Shown: positions 27,027 to 37,431, numbered from the stretch's first letter. The stretch: DNA of 44,856 nt from Calditrichia bacterium (GCA_028284905.1 JANQQU010000055.1:1-44856), one strand, 5' to 3'. Notes: generated by a model from the sequence alone, not told the origin. A program made the numbers and translations.

Positions 27027-27415
27027 GAATATCCAATGTCTTCGTGATCTATTCTATCGGTACATGTCACCTGGAAAGCTGTAATCATTACAATTTTTTA
27101 TAGCATCTATGTAAAGCCCTAACCTGCCCGACAAGTTATATTGAGTTTGGTAAAATGGTTCTACCGTTAACTTGCCCGGGGGAATATAAGGAGGAGATTG
27201 GCAATTTTTCTGTGATGGATGTATATTGCGAAAGCAGCTTCCACATCAGAAATCCGCAATTCCCTGCCAAAGCGTCAGGGCAATGGTTTCGGGGAACCGG
27301 CTAAATTGAAACAAAGCCAAATTGCCCCGGAGGTTTGCGAAGTTTTCAAATTTCGACTTAAGCTGAATCTTATCAGAGAGATAACTTTATTTTTAGCCCG
27401 TTTTATTGATTTCGC

Positions 27416-27469
27416 AAAACTTCGCAAACCTCGATTTTTTCCCTTTTCCGCGGAGGTTTGCGAAGTTTT
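27416..27469. repeat. 17-bp perfect stem-loop in dispersed repeat cluster
   Basis: AAAACTTCGCAAACCTC and its exact reverse complement GAGGTTTGCGAAGTTTT flank a 20-nt centre. The same arm also occurs at about 27330 and 27680. It could be a mobile palindromic element or a protein-binding array. Function unknown. Confidence 0.7.
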
Positions 27470-27739
27470 TGAAAAATTGCAGAAAATGCAATCGTGGAAG
27501 TTAAACAAAAACAAGAAATTATCGAGCTGACATTCTGGTTGAAATCGTCAAAAATTCGCAAATGGGGGGGATGGATTTATTTTGCCGGTGGTTTGCGAAA
27601 GAGATTAAAATGAATGATTACAATAGTTTAAAATTCGAAAATGAAGCAAAAAGTGGGGCTTGGTACCCGAACCAGGGGGGAGGTTTGCGAAGTTTTCGTG
27701 GGAATCCCTGGAGGCCGCATCAAATGGGCTTTTTAAATC

Positions 27740-27768
27740 TTGACATTTTCAGCAGGGATTTGTATAAT
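27740..27768 (+). promoter_or_regulatory. CRISPR array 1 leader promoter
   Basis: TTGACA (27740-27745), a 17-nt spacer and TATAAT (27763-27768) make a perfect sigma70-type promoter. The same promoter with the same spacer is found in the array 2 leader. The predicted start is about 27775, some 19 nt before the first repeat. Confidence 0.85.
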
Positions 27769-27793
27769 CCTCTAAGTTATTGAAAATACTACT

Positions 27794-30700
27794 GTGGGAA
27801 ATGTCCTCGCTACTAATAGAGGATTGAGACCTCTTCGGGCGCCGTTAACGGTATACCTCATTTCTAGAGACAGGGTGGGAAATGTCCTCGCTACTAATAG
27901 AGGATTGAGACTCTCCGGAGAACACGTAATACAATTGTGCTCATTGTCCGTATTCTGTGGTAAATGTCCTCGCTATTAATAGAGGATTGAGACAACGGCA
28001 AACCCCAGAAACGGAGTTCCGTGAGACAGTCACTAAAGTCGCATGCTTCCTCGCTATTAATAGAGGATTGAGACGAAGCTTATGCGTAACGACCTGTTTT
28101 CCATATTAGCATCGGAAAAAACAGTCGCATGCTTCCTCGCTATTAATAGAGGATTGAGACTTTTCTTTCTAGCTTTTTAACTGCCATTTCATCAGTGAGT
28201 TGACTGTCGCATGCTTCCTCGCTATTAATAGAGGATTGAGACGTAGGCTCGCCGCTTTGCCATTCAGCGGCGTAGTTGACTGTGCAAGTCGCATGCTTCC
28301 TCGCTATTAATAGAGGATTGAGACGAAAAACCTTATAGAGTACCCCAAAACAAACTCCTTCCTTTTGAGTCGCATGCTTCCTCGCTATTAATAGAGGATT
28401 GAGACGCATACCTTCAATGTTGAGGCCGAGTGTTTGGAGGGCGGTGACGTGTCGCATGCTTCCTCGCTATTAATAGAGGATTGAGACGACTATTCCAGTT
28501 CGTAGGAGATCCCGTTTATGATCACTCGCTGTCGCATGCTTCCTCGCTATTAATAGAGGATTAAGACCTCTTCCGCTGTAACAATAGAAACAAAAAACAC
28601 GACGAAAGTGAGACCAAGTCGCATGCTTCCTCGCTATTAATAGAGGATTGAGACCCAACATCTAGTTGGCGGTACGTACGAAAAGAATTACCTGACACCT
28701 TCATCGCATGCGTCCTCGCTATTAATAGAGGATTGAGACGTGATATGGCGGAGCCATGGCTTTCTTCGATATCCGCAGAGTAGGAAATGTCCTCGCTATT
28801 AATAGAGGATTGAGACTACTAAGATTACTGCTTCTAGGATTCCCATAAGAAATCCTCCTTAAGTGGGAAATGTCCTCGCTACTAATAGAGGTTTGAGACG
28901 CACCAGCTACCGGAGCTGCGCTGCTTGTACTGCTGCTGCTGTGGGAAATGTCCTCGCTACTAATAGAGGATTGAGACATTCACTTCAACAGCACCTAAGC
29001 CATCCGTTTTACCATCAAATGTGGGAAATGTCCTCGCTACTAATAGAGGATTGAGACATTTGTATAGGAAAATTAGAAGATTCAAATACTGAGTCAGAAC
29101 ATTGTGTGGGAAATGTCCTCGCTACTAATAGAGGATTGAGACAGCGACTCATCCTGAGACAATGCGTTAATATAAAGCTTATAGGCAATTTTCATATTAA
29201 CGTCGTGGGAAATGTCCTCGCTACTAATAGAGGATTGAGACATTAAAGAATTCATGATTGTCCTCACTTTTTTATAATCCAAATTTGTGGGAAATGTCCT
29301 CGCTACTAATAGAGGATTGAGACGTGTTCTTCTTACAATGTAACTTCCGGGCTTCAGTGAAAAAACCCCGGCTGAGTGGGAAATGTCCTCGCTACTAATA
29401 GAGGATTGAGACGCCATTTTCCTTCTGGCTCTTTAACTCTGCACGATGCTTTTTGTGGGAAATGTCCTCGCTACTAATAGAGGATTGAGACTTACCTTTT
29501 TTGCCTTCCAGGTTAGCCCACATCGATAGGCGTGTGGGAAATGTCCTCGCTACTAATAGAGGATTGAGACGCGTCAGACATAGACATTATGTCCTCCAAG
29601 CTTACTTTGTTGTGTGGGAAATGTCCTCGCTACTAATAGAGGATTGAGACGCTTACGATGTTAATCGTCGTTTCTTTTCCGTTCACCTTCCCCCACTGGG
29701 TTCCGTGGTAAATGTCCTCGTTACTAATAGAGGATTGAGACTTCCACTCTTGGGAGGGAGGTTGTTTTTTACGCCTACTTGATCTTACGTGTGGTAAATG
29801 TCCTCGCTACTAATAGAGGATTGAGACCCAAATTTGACTCTTTTATTTTTGAGCAATAAGTACTGCCTGGGTGTGGTAAATGTCCTCGCTACTAATAGAG
29901 GATTGAGACAACCGATGGCTATGTTCTCTATAAACGATATTCTTTAGCCGTGTGGGAAATGTCCTCGCTACTAATAGAGGATTGAGACCTTGCTACCCAT
30001 TCCCAGTGGGATAATACTTCTCCTTCAAACTGTGGGAAATGTCCTCGCTACTAATAGAGGATTGAGACCTAACTTTTTGGCGGTATCGTACTTCTCACGC
30101 CAGCTGTCGGTGTGGGAAATGTCCTCGTTACTAATAGAGGATTGAGACTTACAGAAACCTAATCATATTGATTATTTACTTCTACACACAATGGTGGGAA
30201 ATGTCCTCGCTACTAATAGAGGATTGAGACGACGATGTCCATACAACACCTTCTACGCTACTTGAGTTAGTGGGAAATGTCCTCGCTACTAATAGAGGAT
30301 TGAGACCAACATACTTTTCTTGAGCCAGAGCAACGACGTTCGTAAACGCCAAGGTGTGGGAAATGTCCTCGCTACTAATAGAGGATTGAGACTTAACTGT
30401 TTTATTCGATTTAAAATAACTATAACAACTTGCTGAGTGTGGGAAATGTCCTCGCTACTAATAGAGGATTGAGACACATTCCAGTCCCCTTTCTGCTGTA
30501 TTATGCTGTTCCAGTCTGGGTAAAAAGTGGTAAATGTCCTCGCTACTAATAGAGGATTGAGACGATTTTTATCCGGTAGTATAGTTGCCAGCTTCTTCAG
30601 TGGGAAATGTCCTCGCTACTAATAGAGGATTGAGACAATGCCGTCAATTACAACGGGGTCTCGATTGTGTATATCGAGATATTGAGTGTGGGAAATGTCC

Positions 30701-30983
30701 TCGCTACTAATAGAGGATTGAGACATGATATTCCTCCAAGAATATATTTATTGTGGTCAGTGTGCTCGTAAATCAATGTCTGACCGTGGGAAATGTCATC
30801 GCTACTAATAGAGGATTGAGACACTCTGCTGCGAGTTTAATCCCCAATTTATATAATTTAATATTGAAAGTGGAAATGTCCTCCGCTACTAATAGAGGAT
30901 TGAGACGCCCTTTTATAGCGAACCGTCGGTTCACTAACTGCCATTTTTCGGATGCTTCCTCGCTAATAACAGAGAATTGTGAC
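27794..30983 (+). CRISPR. CRISPR array 1, 39 repeats of 37 nt (mosaic of two repeat families)
   Basis: I count 39 repeats (last one degenerate) and 38 spacers, mostly 36-51 nt with a few of about 60 nt. All repeats share the second half (TAATAGAGGATTGAGAC). Repeats 1-3 and 13-38 begin with a GTGGGAAATG-type half (family A); repeats 4-12 begin GTCGCATGCT (family B). Repeats 3 and 13 at the block edges have an A-type start with the B-type CTATT centre, and repeat 12 is also mixed. The leader is on the left and repeats decay towards the right end (repeats 37-39), so transcription is rightward. The crRNA 5' handle would be ATTGAGAC, matching type III systems. Confidence 0.97.
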
Positions 30984-31087
30984 ATCCGGAAAAAGAGCAG
31001 TGCCGGCGAATCACGAAGAGCTCTCCAGATTTCCGAACCCTCAAATTCCAAATTTTTGATCCGAAAAATTCCTCAAGAAAAAAACAC

Positions 31088-31116
31088 TTGCATTATTCCA
31101 CCCTCCCTTTTATAAT
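31088..31116 (+). promoter_or_regulatory. promoter of the type III-D cas operon
   Basis: TTGCAT (31088-31093), a 17-nt spacer and TATAAT (31111-31116). The predicted transcript starts at about 31123, leaving an untranslated leader of about 70 nt before cas6. It lies between the degenerate end of array 1 and cas6, so the cas genes need not depend on read-through from the array. Confidence 0.7.
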
Positions 31117-31191
31117 ATTTTTAGTCCTTACATTTTTACAGCCACGTATTAAAATAAATTAACAACATACATCTCTAAACCAGGCAGGCTT

Positions 31192-32121
31192 ATGAAGGTC
31201 GCAAAATTCCAATTTGCGCTTCAGACGGCCAATTCCTACGGTTTACCGGCATTTAAAGGCTCCACCTTCCGTGGGAAGTTCGGTCATGTCCTCAAGCGCA
31301 CTATCTGCGTCAAGCAGCAGCGCTATTGTCCCGATTGTGAACTGCGCGGGCAATGCGCCTATCCCTATCTTTTTGAATCATTTAACGAAAAAGGGCAGAA
31401 CGTTCCCCGCCCCTTTATCATCGAACCCCCCTTAACAAAAAAACGGCATTTCCTGAAGGATGAATGGATGTATCTCCAGCTGATCCTGGTCGGTAAAGCG
31501 ATCGATTACCTGCCCTTTTTTGTCTATTGCTTCGACCTTATGGGCCAGGAAGGGATCGGGATGGACCACGGACGTTACCGGGTGGTTTCCGGGCGGGCCC
31601 TGGATACTTCTGGCGAGCAAGTTCCCATCTACGACGGAGACAGCAAACAACTACTCAACCGCTTTCCAATAATCGATCTCGATGCCTTCCGGGGCACCCT
31701 GCAAAACCGGGTCACCCTGGATTTTTACACCCCGGCGCAGATCCGCATCAAGGGAAAGACCTGCTATCGGATCACCTTTCCGGTGTTACTGAAAAATATC
31801 ATCCGCCGTTACCAGAGTCTGCGTTACTACCATAGCAATGGGGAAAAGGAACGCTATGAGATCGACTGGGCGGCAGCGGAAAAAGTGCGGGTGGTTTCAG
31901 CGGATCTGAACGAGCAGCACTTCAAGCGTTACTCCAATCGCCAGAAGCGCCCGGTGCGCCTCGATGGCTTTACCGGAAAGATCACATTTGAGGGCGATCT
32001 TTCCCCGTTTCTGCCCTGGCTGAAAATTGGCGAGTTTCTTCATGTTGGTAAAGGCGCGGTGTTTGGGATGGGAGGATATTGGATGGAGGATAAAATGATA
32101 GAATATAAGCAAACATTTTAA
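31192..32121 (+). CDS. cas6: CRISPR precrRNA-processing endoribonuclease Cas6
   Basis: 309 residues of the larger Cas6 group. The N-terminal RAMP fold includes FKGSTFRGKFGHVLKRTICV, then a Cys cluster CPDCELRGQC that resembles a small zinc knuckle, then a second RAMP-like half. It ends with the glycine-rich loop GKGAVFGMGGYW, the hallmark of Cas6. It would cut the pre-crRNA within the repeat and leave ATTGAGAC as the 5' handle. The catalytic histidine cannot be assigned from sequence alone. It is the first gene of the operon and starts 75 nt after the -10 box. Confidence 0.9.
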   Translation: MKVAKFQFALQTANSYGLPAFKGSTFRGKFGHVLKRTICVKQQRYCPDCELRGQCAYPYLFESFNEKGQNVPRPFIIEPPLTKKRHFLKDEWMYLQLILVGKAIDYLPFFVYCFDLMGQEGIGMDHGRYRVVSGRALDTSGEQVPIYDGDSKQLLNRFPIIDLDAFRGTLQNRVTLDFYTPAQIRIKGKTCYRITFPVLLKNIIRRYQSLRYYHSNGEKERYEIDWAAAEKVRVVSADLNEQHFKRYSNRQKRPVRLDGFTGKITFEGDLSPFLPWLKIGEFLHVGKGAVFGMGGYWMEDKMIEYKQTF

Positions 32122-32138
32122 ATCTGAGGTAAAGACCT

Positions 32139-33791
32139 ATGACTTGCAGTGCTGTTTTGATGGATACCATGTCCATTCAGAAATACATTTTTCGCAGTAA
32201 CCGCCTGCGGGAAAATCTCGGCGCCTCCTTCTTGGTGAAGGATATTTATCATTCCCATTTGGAAGACTGTCTGAAAGATGTTTTTCCAAATATCTCTCTG
32301 AATCTAACCGCCTGGCAGGAATCAGGAAAATATCAGGAAAGCTTACTTGATCAGCAGCCGGTTGAAGTGGGATATATCGGTGGCGGAAATGCTTTGCTAT
32401 TATTTGCAGATGCAGAAAAAGCACGCGCTTTTGTCAAATCCTGGACAACGCGACTATTGGTTTATACACCTGGTATCGTTCCCGCAATTGCTATAATGGA
32501 TGACTTTGATCGGGATAATTTCCGGGAAGCTAAAAAAGCGTTGTTCACAAAACTCGGGGAAAATAAATCCTTTTATATCCCGGCAACCACCCTTCCCCGG
32601 CACGGTTTTACTGACGAGTGCCGCAGCAGTGGGCTATCAGCGGAAGTTTGGCATAGTTTTGATAAGGAGAATGAAACCGAACGTAATGCCTATTTCTCCG
32701 CTGCTACCAAGGCAAAAATTAGTGCTTCGCAAAATTCCAGGGATGAGATAAACGCGTATTTAAAACGTCTGCAAACGGAATCTAATAGCAATATTACTGA
32801 GGAGTTTTGCTTTACCAATAACCTGGAATTGCTGGGTCAGGAAGAAGATAAGGACAACGACATTGCAATCGTTCATATCGACGGTAACGGGATCGGGAAA
32901 AAATTCCAGGAAACCAAAACCCTGGCAGAAATCCGCCAGCTGTCCAGTGCGGTTAAAATCGCTACAGAGAATGCTTTTTGTGAACTACTGGATCAGATTA
33001 TTAAAGATTTCCCTAAAATTGAAAAAGAATTCAAAATTCAGTATCAGAACAGCAAAAAAGTGCTTCCCTTGCGGCCGATTATTATTGGTGGTGACGATAT
33101 CACCTTTGTCTGCCCGGCCAAGCTGGGAATTTACTTCGCACGGATTTTCCTGGAAAAATTTGAAGCAGAAGATATTCGGGTCGGTGATGAAAAAATCCCC
33201 CACGATGCCTGTGCCGGTATCGTAATGGTCAAAACCAAATACCCGTTTTTCCGGGCCTATGAACTGGCGGAAGAATTATGCGCCAACGCCAAGGTTTACC
33301 GGCGTTCCCCGGCAAGTAGCGATGGAGAAGGCAGCTTCCTGGATTTCCATATTACCTTTGGTGGATTCACCGGCAGCCTCTCCGAAATTCGCGAAAAACA
33401 ATACAGAGTGCCCCAGGGAGATTTATTAAACCGGCCTTACCGATTCAAGAGCAGCGGTATGAAAGATTTTGATACGCTGGTTGATAATGCCCGCAAACTG
33501 TGTTGGAAGGATCCGGAAAAAGAAGAAACCAATTTTGCCCATAATAAAATCAAGGAATTGCGCGCTGTGCTCTCCAAAGGGGAAAGCGCTGCTGTCAACT
33601 TTGTAAAATCGGTAGCGGCCAGGAAAGCGGAGAGCTTTCATAGCTTAGCGGTGGAAAGTGATTTTAAAAGGAGGCTGTTTAGTTTTCCAAAAGATCCTGA
33701 AAAATCCTACACGCCATATTTCGATATGATCGAATTGGCTGAATATTATCCCGAATATGTGCTGAAAAAATCCCGGGAGGAGGAAGAATGA
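32139..33791 (+). CDS. cas10: Cas10 large subunit without HD domain (type III-D)
   Basis: 550 residues, shorter than Cas10 proteins with HD nuclease. The protein opens directly with the first Palm-like part (MTCSAVLMDTMSIQKYIF, LRENLGASFLVKDI), so no HD domain is present. The second Palm has IAIVHIDGNGIGKKF and the cyclase motif Gly317-Gly318-Asp319-Asp320 in IIGGDDITF. Family knowledge: GGDD makes cyclic oligoadenylate on target RNA binding, and III-D Cas10 proteins typically lack HD. Prediction: this complex signals through cyclic oligoadenylate but does not itself cut DNA by an HD site. Its end overlaps the next gene by 4 nt. Confidence 0.92.
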   Translation: MTCSAVLMDTMSIQKYIFRSNRLRENLGASFLVKDIYHSHLEDCLKDVFPNISLNLTAWQESGKYQESLLDQQPVEVGYIGGGNALLLFADAEKARAFVKSWTTRLLVYTPGIVPAIAIMDDFDRDNFREAKKALFTKLGENKSFYIPATTLPRHGFTDECRSSGLSAEVWHSFDKENETERNAYFSAATKAKISASQNSRDEINAYLKRLQTESNSNITEEFCFTNNLELLGQEEDKDNDIAIVHIDGNGIGKKFQETKTLAEIRQLSSAVKIATENAFCELLDQIIKDFPKIEKEFKIQYQNSKKVLPLRPIIIGGDDITFVCPAKLGIYFARIFLEKFEAEDIRVGDEKIPHDACAGIVMVKTKYPFFRAYELAEELCANAKVYRRSPASSDGEGSFLDFHITFGGFTGSLSEIREKQYRVPQGDLLNRPYRFKSSGMKDFDTLVDNARKLCWKDPEKEETNFAHNKIKELRAVLSKGESAAVNFVKSVAARKAESFHSLAVESDFKRRLFSFPKDPEKSYTPYFDMIELAEYYPEYVLKKSREEEE

Positions 33792-34429
33792 GAACCTTAC
33801 GAATTGAACTTCAATTAGCCGCCGATGCGCTGGTTGGCTCCGGAGAAGGATTTGGCGCCCTTATCGACAGTGATGTCGTTTTTGATGATCTTGGTGTTCC
33901 TTATATCCCCGCCAAGCGGATTAAAGGATGCCTGTTACAATCTGCCCGGGAAGTAGAAGCGATGCTTAAGAGCGCGGGAATCGATAGAGAAATGAATATC
34001 AAGACAGCTTTCGGGGAGCAAGGCAGCAGCGTTTCTGCACCGCTCTTTTTCAATAATCTCTTTATTGACAATTATGAAAGTAATTATCAATGGTTAAAAT
34101 ATCTCGCAGATAGCTACGCCGGAGTCGTCTCTGCAGAAACCATTCTAAGCGCCTTTACAAACCAGCGCCAGCAAACGGCGATTGATCAGGAAAATGGTGT
34201 TGCTCTCGATCATTCCCTGCGAACGATCCGGGTGATTCAAAGCGGACACACCTTTTATGGTGATCTGGATTGCCCGGAAGAAAACGCATTCGATGAACTC
34301 CTGGCACTGGCCTGCGCAAATCTGAAAAGAATCGGCACCAAACGCACCCGTGGCTTTGGGGAAGTGCGCTGCCGTTTATGGGAAAACAATACCGATTTAA
34401 CTGATAAATATGTGAAGGGGTTGGCATGA
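33788..34429 (+). CDS. Csm3-like single-domain Cas7 RAMP protein
   Basis: 213 residues. The start overlaps the cas10 stop and has GGAGGAGG before it. It shows GSGEGFGALIDSDVVFDDLG and VPYIPAKRIKGCLLQSA, the usual N-terminal Cas7 arrangement with an aspartate in the position used for target RNA cleavage, and ends with a glycine-rich loop TKRTRGFGEVRC. It would form part of the backbone of the type III effector. It could also be called Csx7-like. Confidence 0.85.
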   Translation: MRTLRIELQLAADALVGSGEGFGALIDSDVVFDDLGVPYIPAKRIKGCLLQSAREVEAMLKSAGIDREMNIKTAFGEQGSSVSAPLFFNNLFIDNYESNYQWLKYLADSYAGVVSAETILSAFTNQRQQTAIDQENGVALDHSLRTIRVIQSGHTFYGDLDCPEENAFDELLALACANLKRIGTKRTRGFGEVRCRLWENNTDLTDKYVKGLA

Positions 34430-36012
34430 CAAAATACTGTTTGCGTTATCGAATCAAAACGCTGGCGCCGATCCTGATGACCCGGGTTGTGGCCAGCACC
34501 AATATGTTGTCGACGGAAAAATATCTAAGCGGCTCTGCGCTTTTGGGGATGTTTGCGAACCATTATCGCTCCACTGTAAAAGCAAAAAACGAACTTCACA
34601 AGGATGATTTGTTTTACCGCTGCTTCTTAAGTGGTGGCTTGCATTTTACCAATGCCTACATTACACAGGAAATTGAGAGAGATGAGGGTCCGCAAACTTT
34701 TTATCCCGTCCCGCTTTCCTTCCAAAAAGAAAAGAACGCCGAGGAATTACTGGACCGCCTCTGGGATGAAAGTGATAAGGCAACCGGTAACGCCGGCCTG
34801 GAATATGTCGCACTAGCGGATGACGATGAAGTAAAATTGGTTCATCATACCCACGTTGACACCGTTTTAAACTTTCACCACGAACGCAATTGGCAAAGTG
34901 GTACTGCGCTCGCCGGCAATTTTTTCAATTACGAAGCGATCGCTGCCGGCCAGCTTTTTAACGGATGCATTCTTGGGAGCCGGGAAACACTTGAAAGCTT
35001 CTTAAAAATCATGAAAGATTTCCAATCCGGCAGACTGGGACGCTCAAGAACCGCACAGTATGGAAAAATCGAGTTTGAATGGTTAAATAGCGAACCGGAA
35101 GAGTTTCATGGTGAAATTCCCAATACGGCTGAAAAGGCAAATGATTTACAGCATAACACCGTAACCATTACGCTGCTTTCCGATACGATCATTTATAATA
35201 AATTCGGCTTTTCATCTACAAATCCGGAGGATCTCGGTAGATATCTAAAGCATCTGAAAATCAGGAAAGCATTCGCTAAAGTCGGCGATACGGAAAATTT
35301 CCTGGCTGTCTGGCGTCTGAAGAAGCCTTCTGAACGCTGTTTCGCAAAGGGCTCAACATTTGAGGTTGAGGTGCCGGATGACAACGGAAAAGCTGCACTC
35401 CTGGATTTGCAAGTGAATGGCTTGGGAGAAAGACGTCAGGAAGGTTTTGGGCGCCTGGTGCTGGATTGGCAACGCGCAGGGAAAGTCAGTAAGGTAGATT
35501 CCGATCAAAATGATGAGGAAAGTCAGGAGAAAAACAGTGTCGAAAAACCCGATTTTCCATTACCGGAAACGGCAAAAGAGACGGTCAAAAAGATCTTCAG
35601 TGAAGCGATTAGCAAAAGCGTAGTAGCCCAGGCCCTCGATACCGCTCAAAACTTTAAAAAATTACCCAGTAAATCCCTGATCGGGCGCCTGGAGCAGTTA
35701 GCAAAAACGAAAAACGTTGCTGACTTTAGAAAAGATATCAAAGCGTTACGTAAAACTGCCAAAACCCAACTGGAAGAATGCCATCCCAAAAATAGTGCTG
35801 TTCATTCCAACTTATTTGATTTCCTAAAGAGCAGTTATTTTAACATTACCTCTCTTCTTGCAGAGCCGCACAATACTGATCTGCAAAAACTGCTCGAAGA
35901 CGGCATTATTGAATATGACCTGGAGGATGCCGAATTCATTGAACAACTACAAAAAACATACTTGAAATCGTTTTTCGCCCTGTTGCGAAAATTGAAAAAG
36001 AGCGAGGGTTAA
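34426..36012 (+). CDS. csx10: Csx10 (Cas5-group RAMP of type III-D) with C-terminal helical extension
   Basis: 528 residues. The front part (about 1-350) fits Csx10: LRYRIKTLAPILMTRVVAST, the segment VLNFHHERNWQSG and the closing loop GLGERRQEGFGRLVL. A charged linker (about 355-375) follows, then about 150 residues that are almost all helical (VKKIFSEAISKSVVAQAL to TYLKSFFALLRKLKKSEG). No separate small-subunit gene (Cas11/Csm2) is seen in the operon, so the extension may be a fused Cas11-like part; this is inference. The start overlaps the previous stop by 4 nt. Confidence 0.8.
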   Translation: MTKYCLRYRIKTLAPILMTRVVASTNMLSTEKYLSGSALLGMFANHYRSTVKAKNELHKDDLFYRCFLSGGLHFTNAYITQEIERDEGPQTFYPVPLSFQKEKNAEELLDRLWDESDKATGNAGLEYVALADDDEVKLVHHTHVDTVLNFHHERNWQSGTALAGNFFNYEAIAAGQLFNGCILGSRETLESFLKIMKDFQSGRLGRSRTAQYGKIEFEWLNSEPEEFHGEIPNTAEKANDLQHNTVTITLLSDTIIYNKFGFSSTNPEDLGRYLKHLKIRKAFAKVGDTENFLAVWRLKKPSERCFAKGSTFEVEVPDDNGKAALLDLQVNGLGERRQEGFGRLVLDWQRAGKVSKVDSDQNDEESQEKNSVEKPDFPLPETAKETVKKIFSEAISKSVVAQALDTAQNFKKLPSKSLIGRLEQLAKTKNVADFRKDIKALRKTAKTQLEECHPKNSAVHSNLFDFLKSSYFNITSLLAEPHNTDLQKLLEDGIIEYDLEDAEFIEQLQKTYLKSFFALLRKLKKSEG

Positions 36013-36015
36013 TAA

Positions 36016-37431
36016 ATGAGTAAAACAATCAGACCCTTAAAAGGGCGGCTGCTACTAACCGGTGAAGTGCAACTGCTTTCTCCGGCGATTATCGGCTGCG
36101 GAGAAAATGAACGCGCTGACATCGATCTGCTTTTAGATAATGAGGGTAAACCATTTATTCCCGCTACTTCGTTCGTTGGTGTGCTGCGCAGCTATCTCAC
36201 CGCGCAGGTATTGGACAGAGAAGGCGTTTCGAAAAAAGACACCGCAGATGATTTAAAACGCTTTTGGGGATTTCCCCCCAAAGAACAAATATCAGAAAGT
36301 GAGCCGGAAAGGCAAAGCAATCTCCGCTGTGCCAATCTTCATATGAAAGCAGCCGAGCAGCCGGTGACCGCCGTTCGCGATGGTATCGCTATTGAAAATA
36401 AAACCGGCATCGTCAAAACCGGCGCAAAATATGAATATGAAATCGTCGAAAGAGACACCGTCTTTCAGCTAACCATGGAAGCCGAATACGAAGATGATAA
36501 CGAAAAGTTTGTGAAGCAGATGATGAAGACGATCAGGGATGAATTGGAGAAGGGAAATGTGCAGGTTGGCGCGAAAACCAATAACGGGATGGGGCAGCTT
36601 AAATTGACAGCAGCAAAAATATATGATTACGATTTTTCTGCCAAGGATTCAGTCGTTGCCTGGCTGAGTAACGAAAAAAATGTGCCGGAATTGGCGGATA
36701 ATATTAAAGCTTTTCCATTAACCACCCAGGATGCTGTTCTCGAAGCTGATTTTGATCTGGCGAATGCGTTGATTATACGTGCCTATGAGGGTGAACATAG
36801 CGATGCCACCCACATTGAAAGCAATGGTAAAAAAATCATCCCGGGCAGTTCCCTGAAGGGCGCGCTGCGCTCCCGGGCGGAAAGAATTTTAAATACGATT
36901 TCCGGCGGTGAAGAAAAATATACCAGCGCTATTCTTAATAATCTCTTTGGGTTTGTCTCCGAGGAAAGTAAAGAGGCCCGGAAAGGCCGCCTGAAAGTCG
37001 CAGAAAAAAAACTCCCGGCATTTGTTGCGCAAGTGCAGCGGCGGATTAAAATCGATCGCTTTACCGGCGGCACCATCGAAGGAGGATTATTCGATTCAAT
37101 GCCTTTGTTCAATCATTTCAAAAATGAAGAGACTATTGATCTAAACAAAAAAGTAGTTCAACTGAAAGTCACCGTCAAAAACTGCCGGGAGCATGAGGGC
37201 GGCTTGCTGGTCTTGCTCTTAAAAGATCTCTGGACCGGGGATCTCGCTATTGGCGGTGAGAAAAACATTGGGCGTGGGGTTTTCCGGGGGCTTGCTGCAA
37301 AACTAACGATTGGGCCGGAGGTGATAAACCTGACGCAATCGCTGGAAATCAGCGATGCAGACCAGGAGAAGCTGCAAGGATATGTCGACGCTCTCAACAA
37401 TTATACGCCGGGAGGGAAAAAGGATGAGTAA
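36016..37431 (+). CDS. fused tandem Cas7-Cas7 RAMP protein
   Basis: 471 residues with two complete Csm3-like halves. First half (about 10-215): GCGENERADIDLLL (Asp35/Asp37 as cleavage candidates), PFIPATSFVGVLRSYL, VRDGIAIENKTGIVKTGAKY and glycine loop GAKTNNGMGQL. Second half (about 245-445): EGEHSDATHIE (Asp263), IIPGSSLKGALRSRAERIL, RRIKIDRFTGGTIEGGLF and loop GGEKNIGRGVFRG. Two Cas7 backbone units are thus covalently linked. Fused Cas7 units are known in III-D2 and, at full length, in the single-protein III-E effector, so this operon holds an intermediate-like state. Confidence 0.85.
   Translation: MSKTIRPLKGRLLLTGEVQLLSPAIIGCGENERADIDLLLDNEGKPFIPATSFVGVLRSYLTAQVLDREGVSKKDTADDLKRFWGFPPKEQISESEPERQSNLRCANLHMKAAEQPVTAVRDGIAIENKTGIVKTGAKYEYEIVERDTVFQLTMEAEYEDDNEKFVKQMMKTIRDELEKGNVQVGAKTNNGMGQLKLTAAKIYDYDFSAKDSVVAWLSNEKNVPELADNIKAFPLTTQDAVLEADFDLANALIIRAYEGEHSDATHIESNGKKIIPGSSLKGALRSRAERILNTISGGEEKYTSAILNNLFGFVSEESKEARKGRLKVAEKKLPAFVAQVQRRIKIDRFTGGTIEGGLFDSMPLFNHFKNEETIDLNKKVVQLKVTVKNCREHEGGLLVLLLKDLWTGDLAIGGEKNIGRGVFRGLAAKLTIGPEVINLTQSLEISDADQEKLQGYVDALNNYTPGGKKDE

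Larger units (their letters stand above)
27027..27793. other. non-coding region with dispersed palindromic repeats, upstream of CRISPR array 1
   Basis: No convincing gene. The word GAGGTTTGCGAAGTTTT occurs at about 27330-27346, 27453-27469 and 27680-27696, with a perfect inverted copy at 27416-27432 and a partial copy at about 27589. The inverted copy can pair with either the first or second forward copy, giving two mutually exclusive 17-bp stems. Short reading frames here arise from these repeats. The last 50 bp form the CRISPR leader. Confidence 0.6.

Noticed and set aside
27219-27530. Frames on both strands with repeated SQTS or EVCEVF words
   Set aside because: They are produced by the dispersed GAGGTTTGCGAAGTTTT repeats; no ribosome-binding site or family was seen.
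28143-30477. Several minus-strand reading frames with repeating LNPLLIARKHAT or SQSSISSEDISH motifs
   Set aside because: They are translations of the CRISPR repeats.
30753-31115. Reading frame of 120 residues at the end of array 1
   Set aside because: It runs through the last CRISPR repeats and into the cas promoter.
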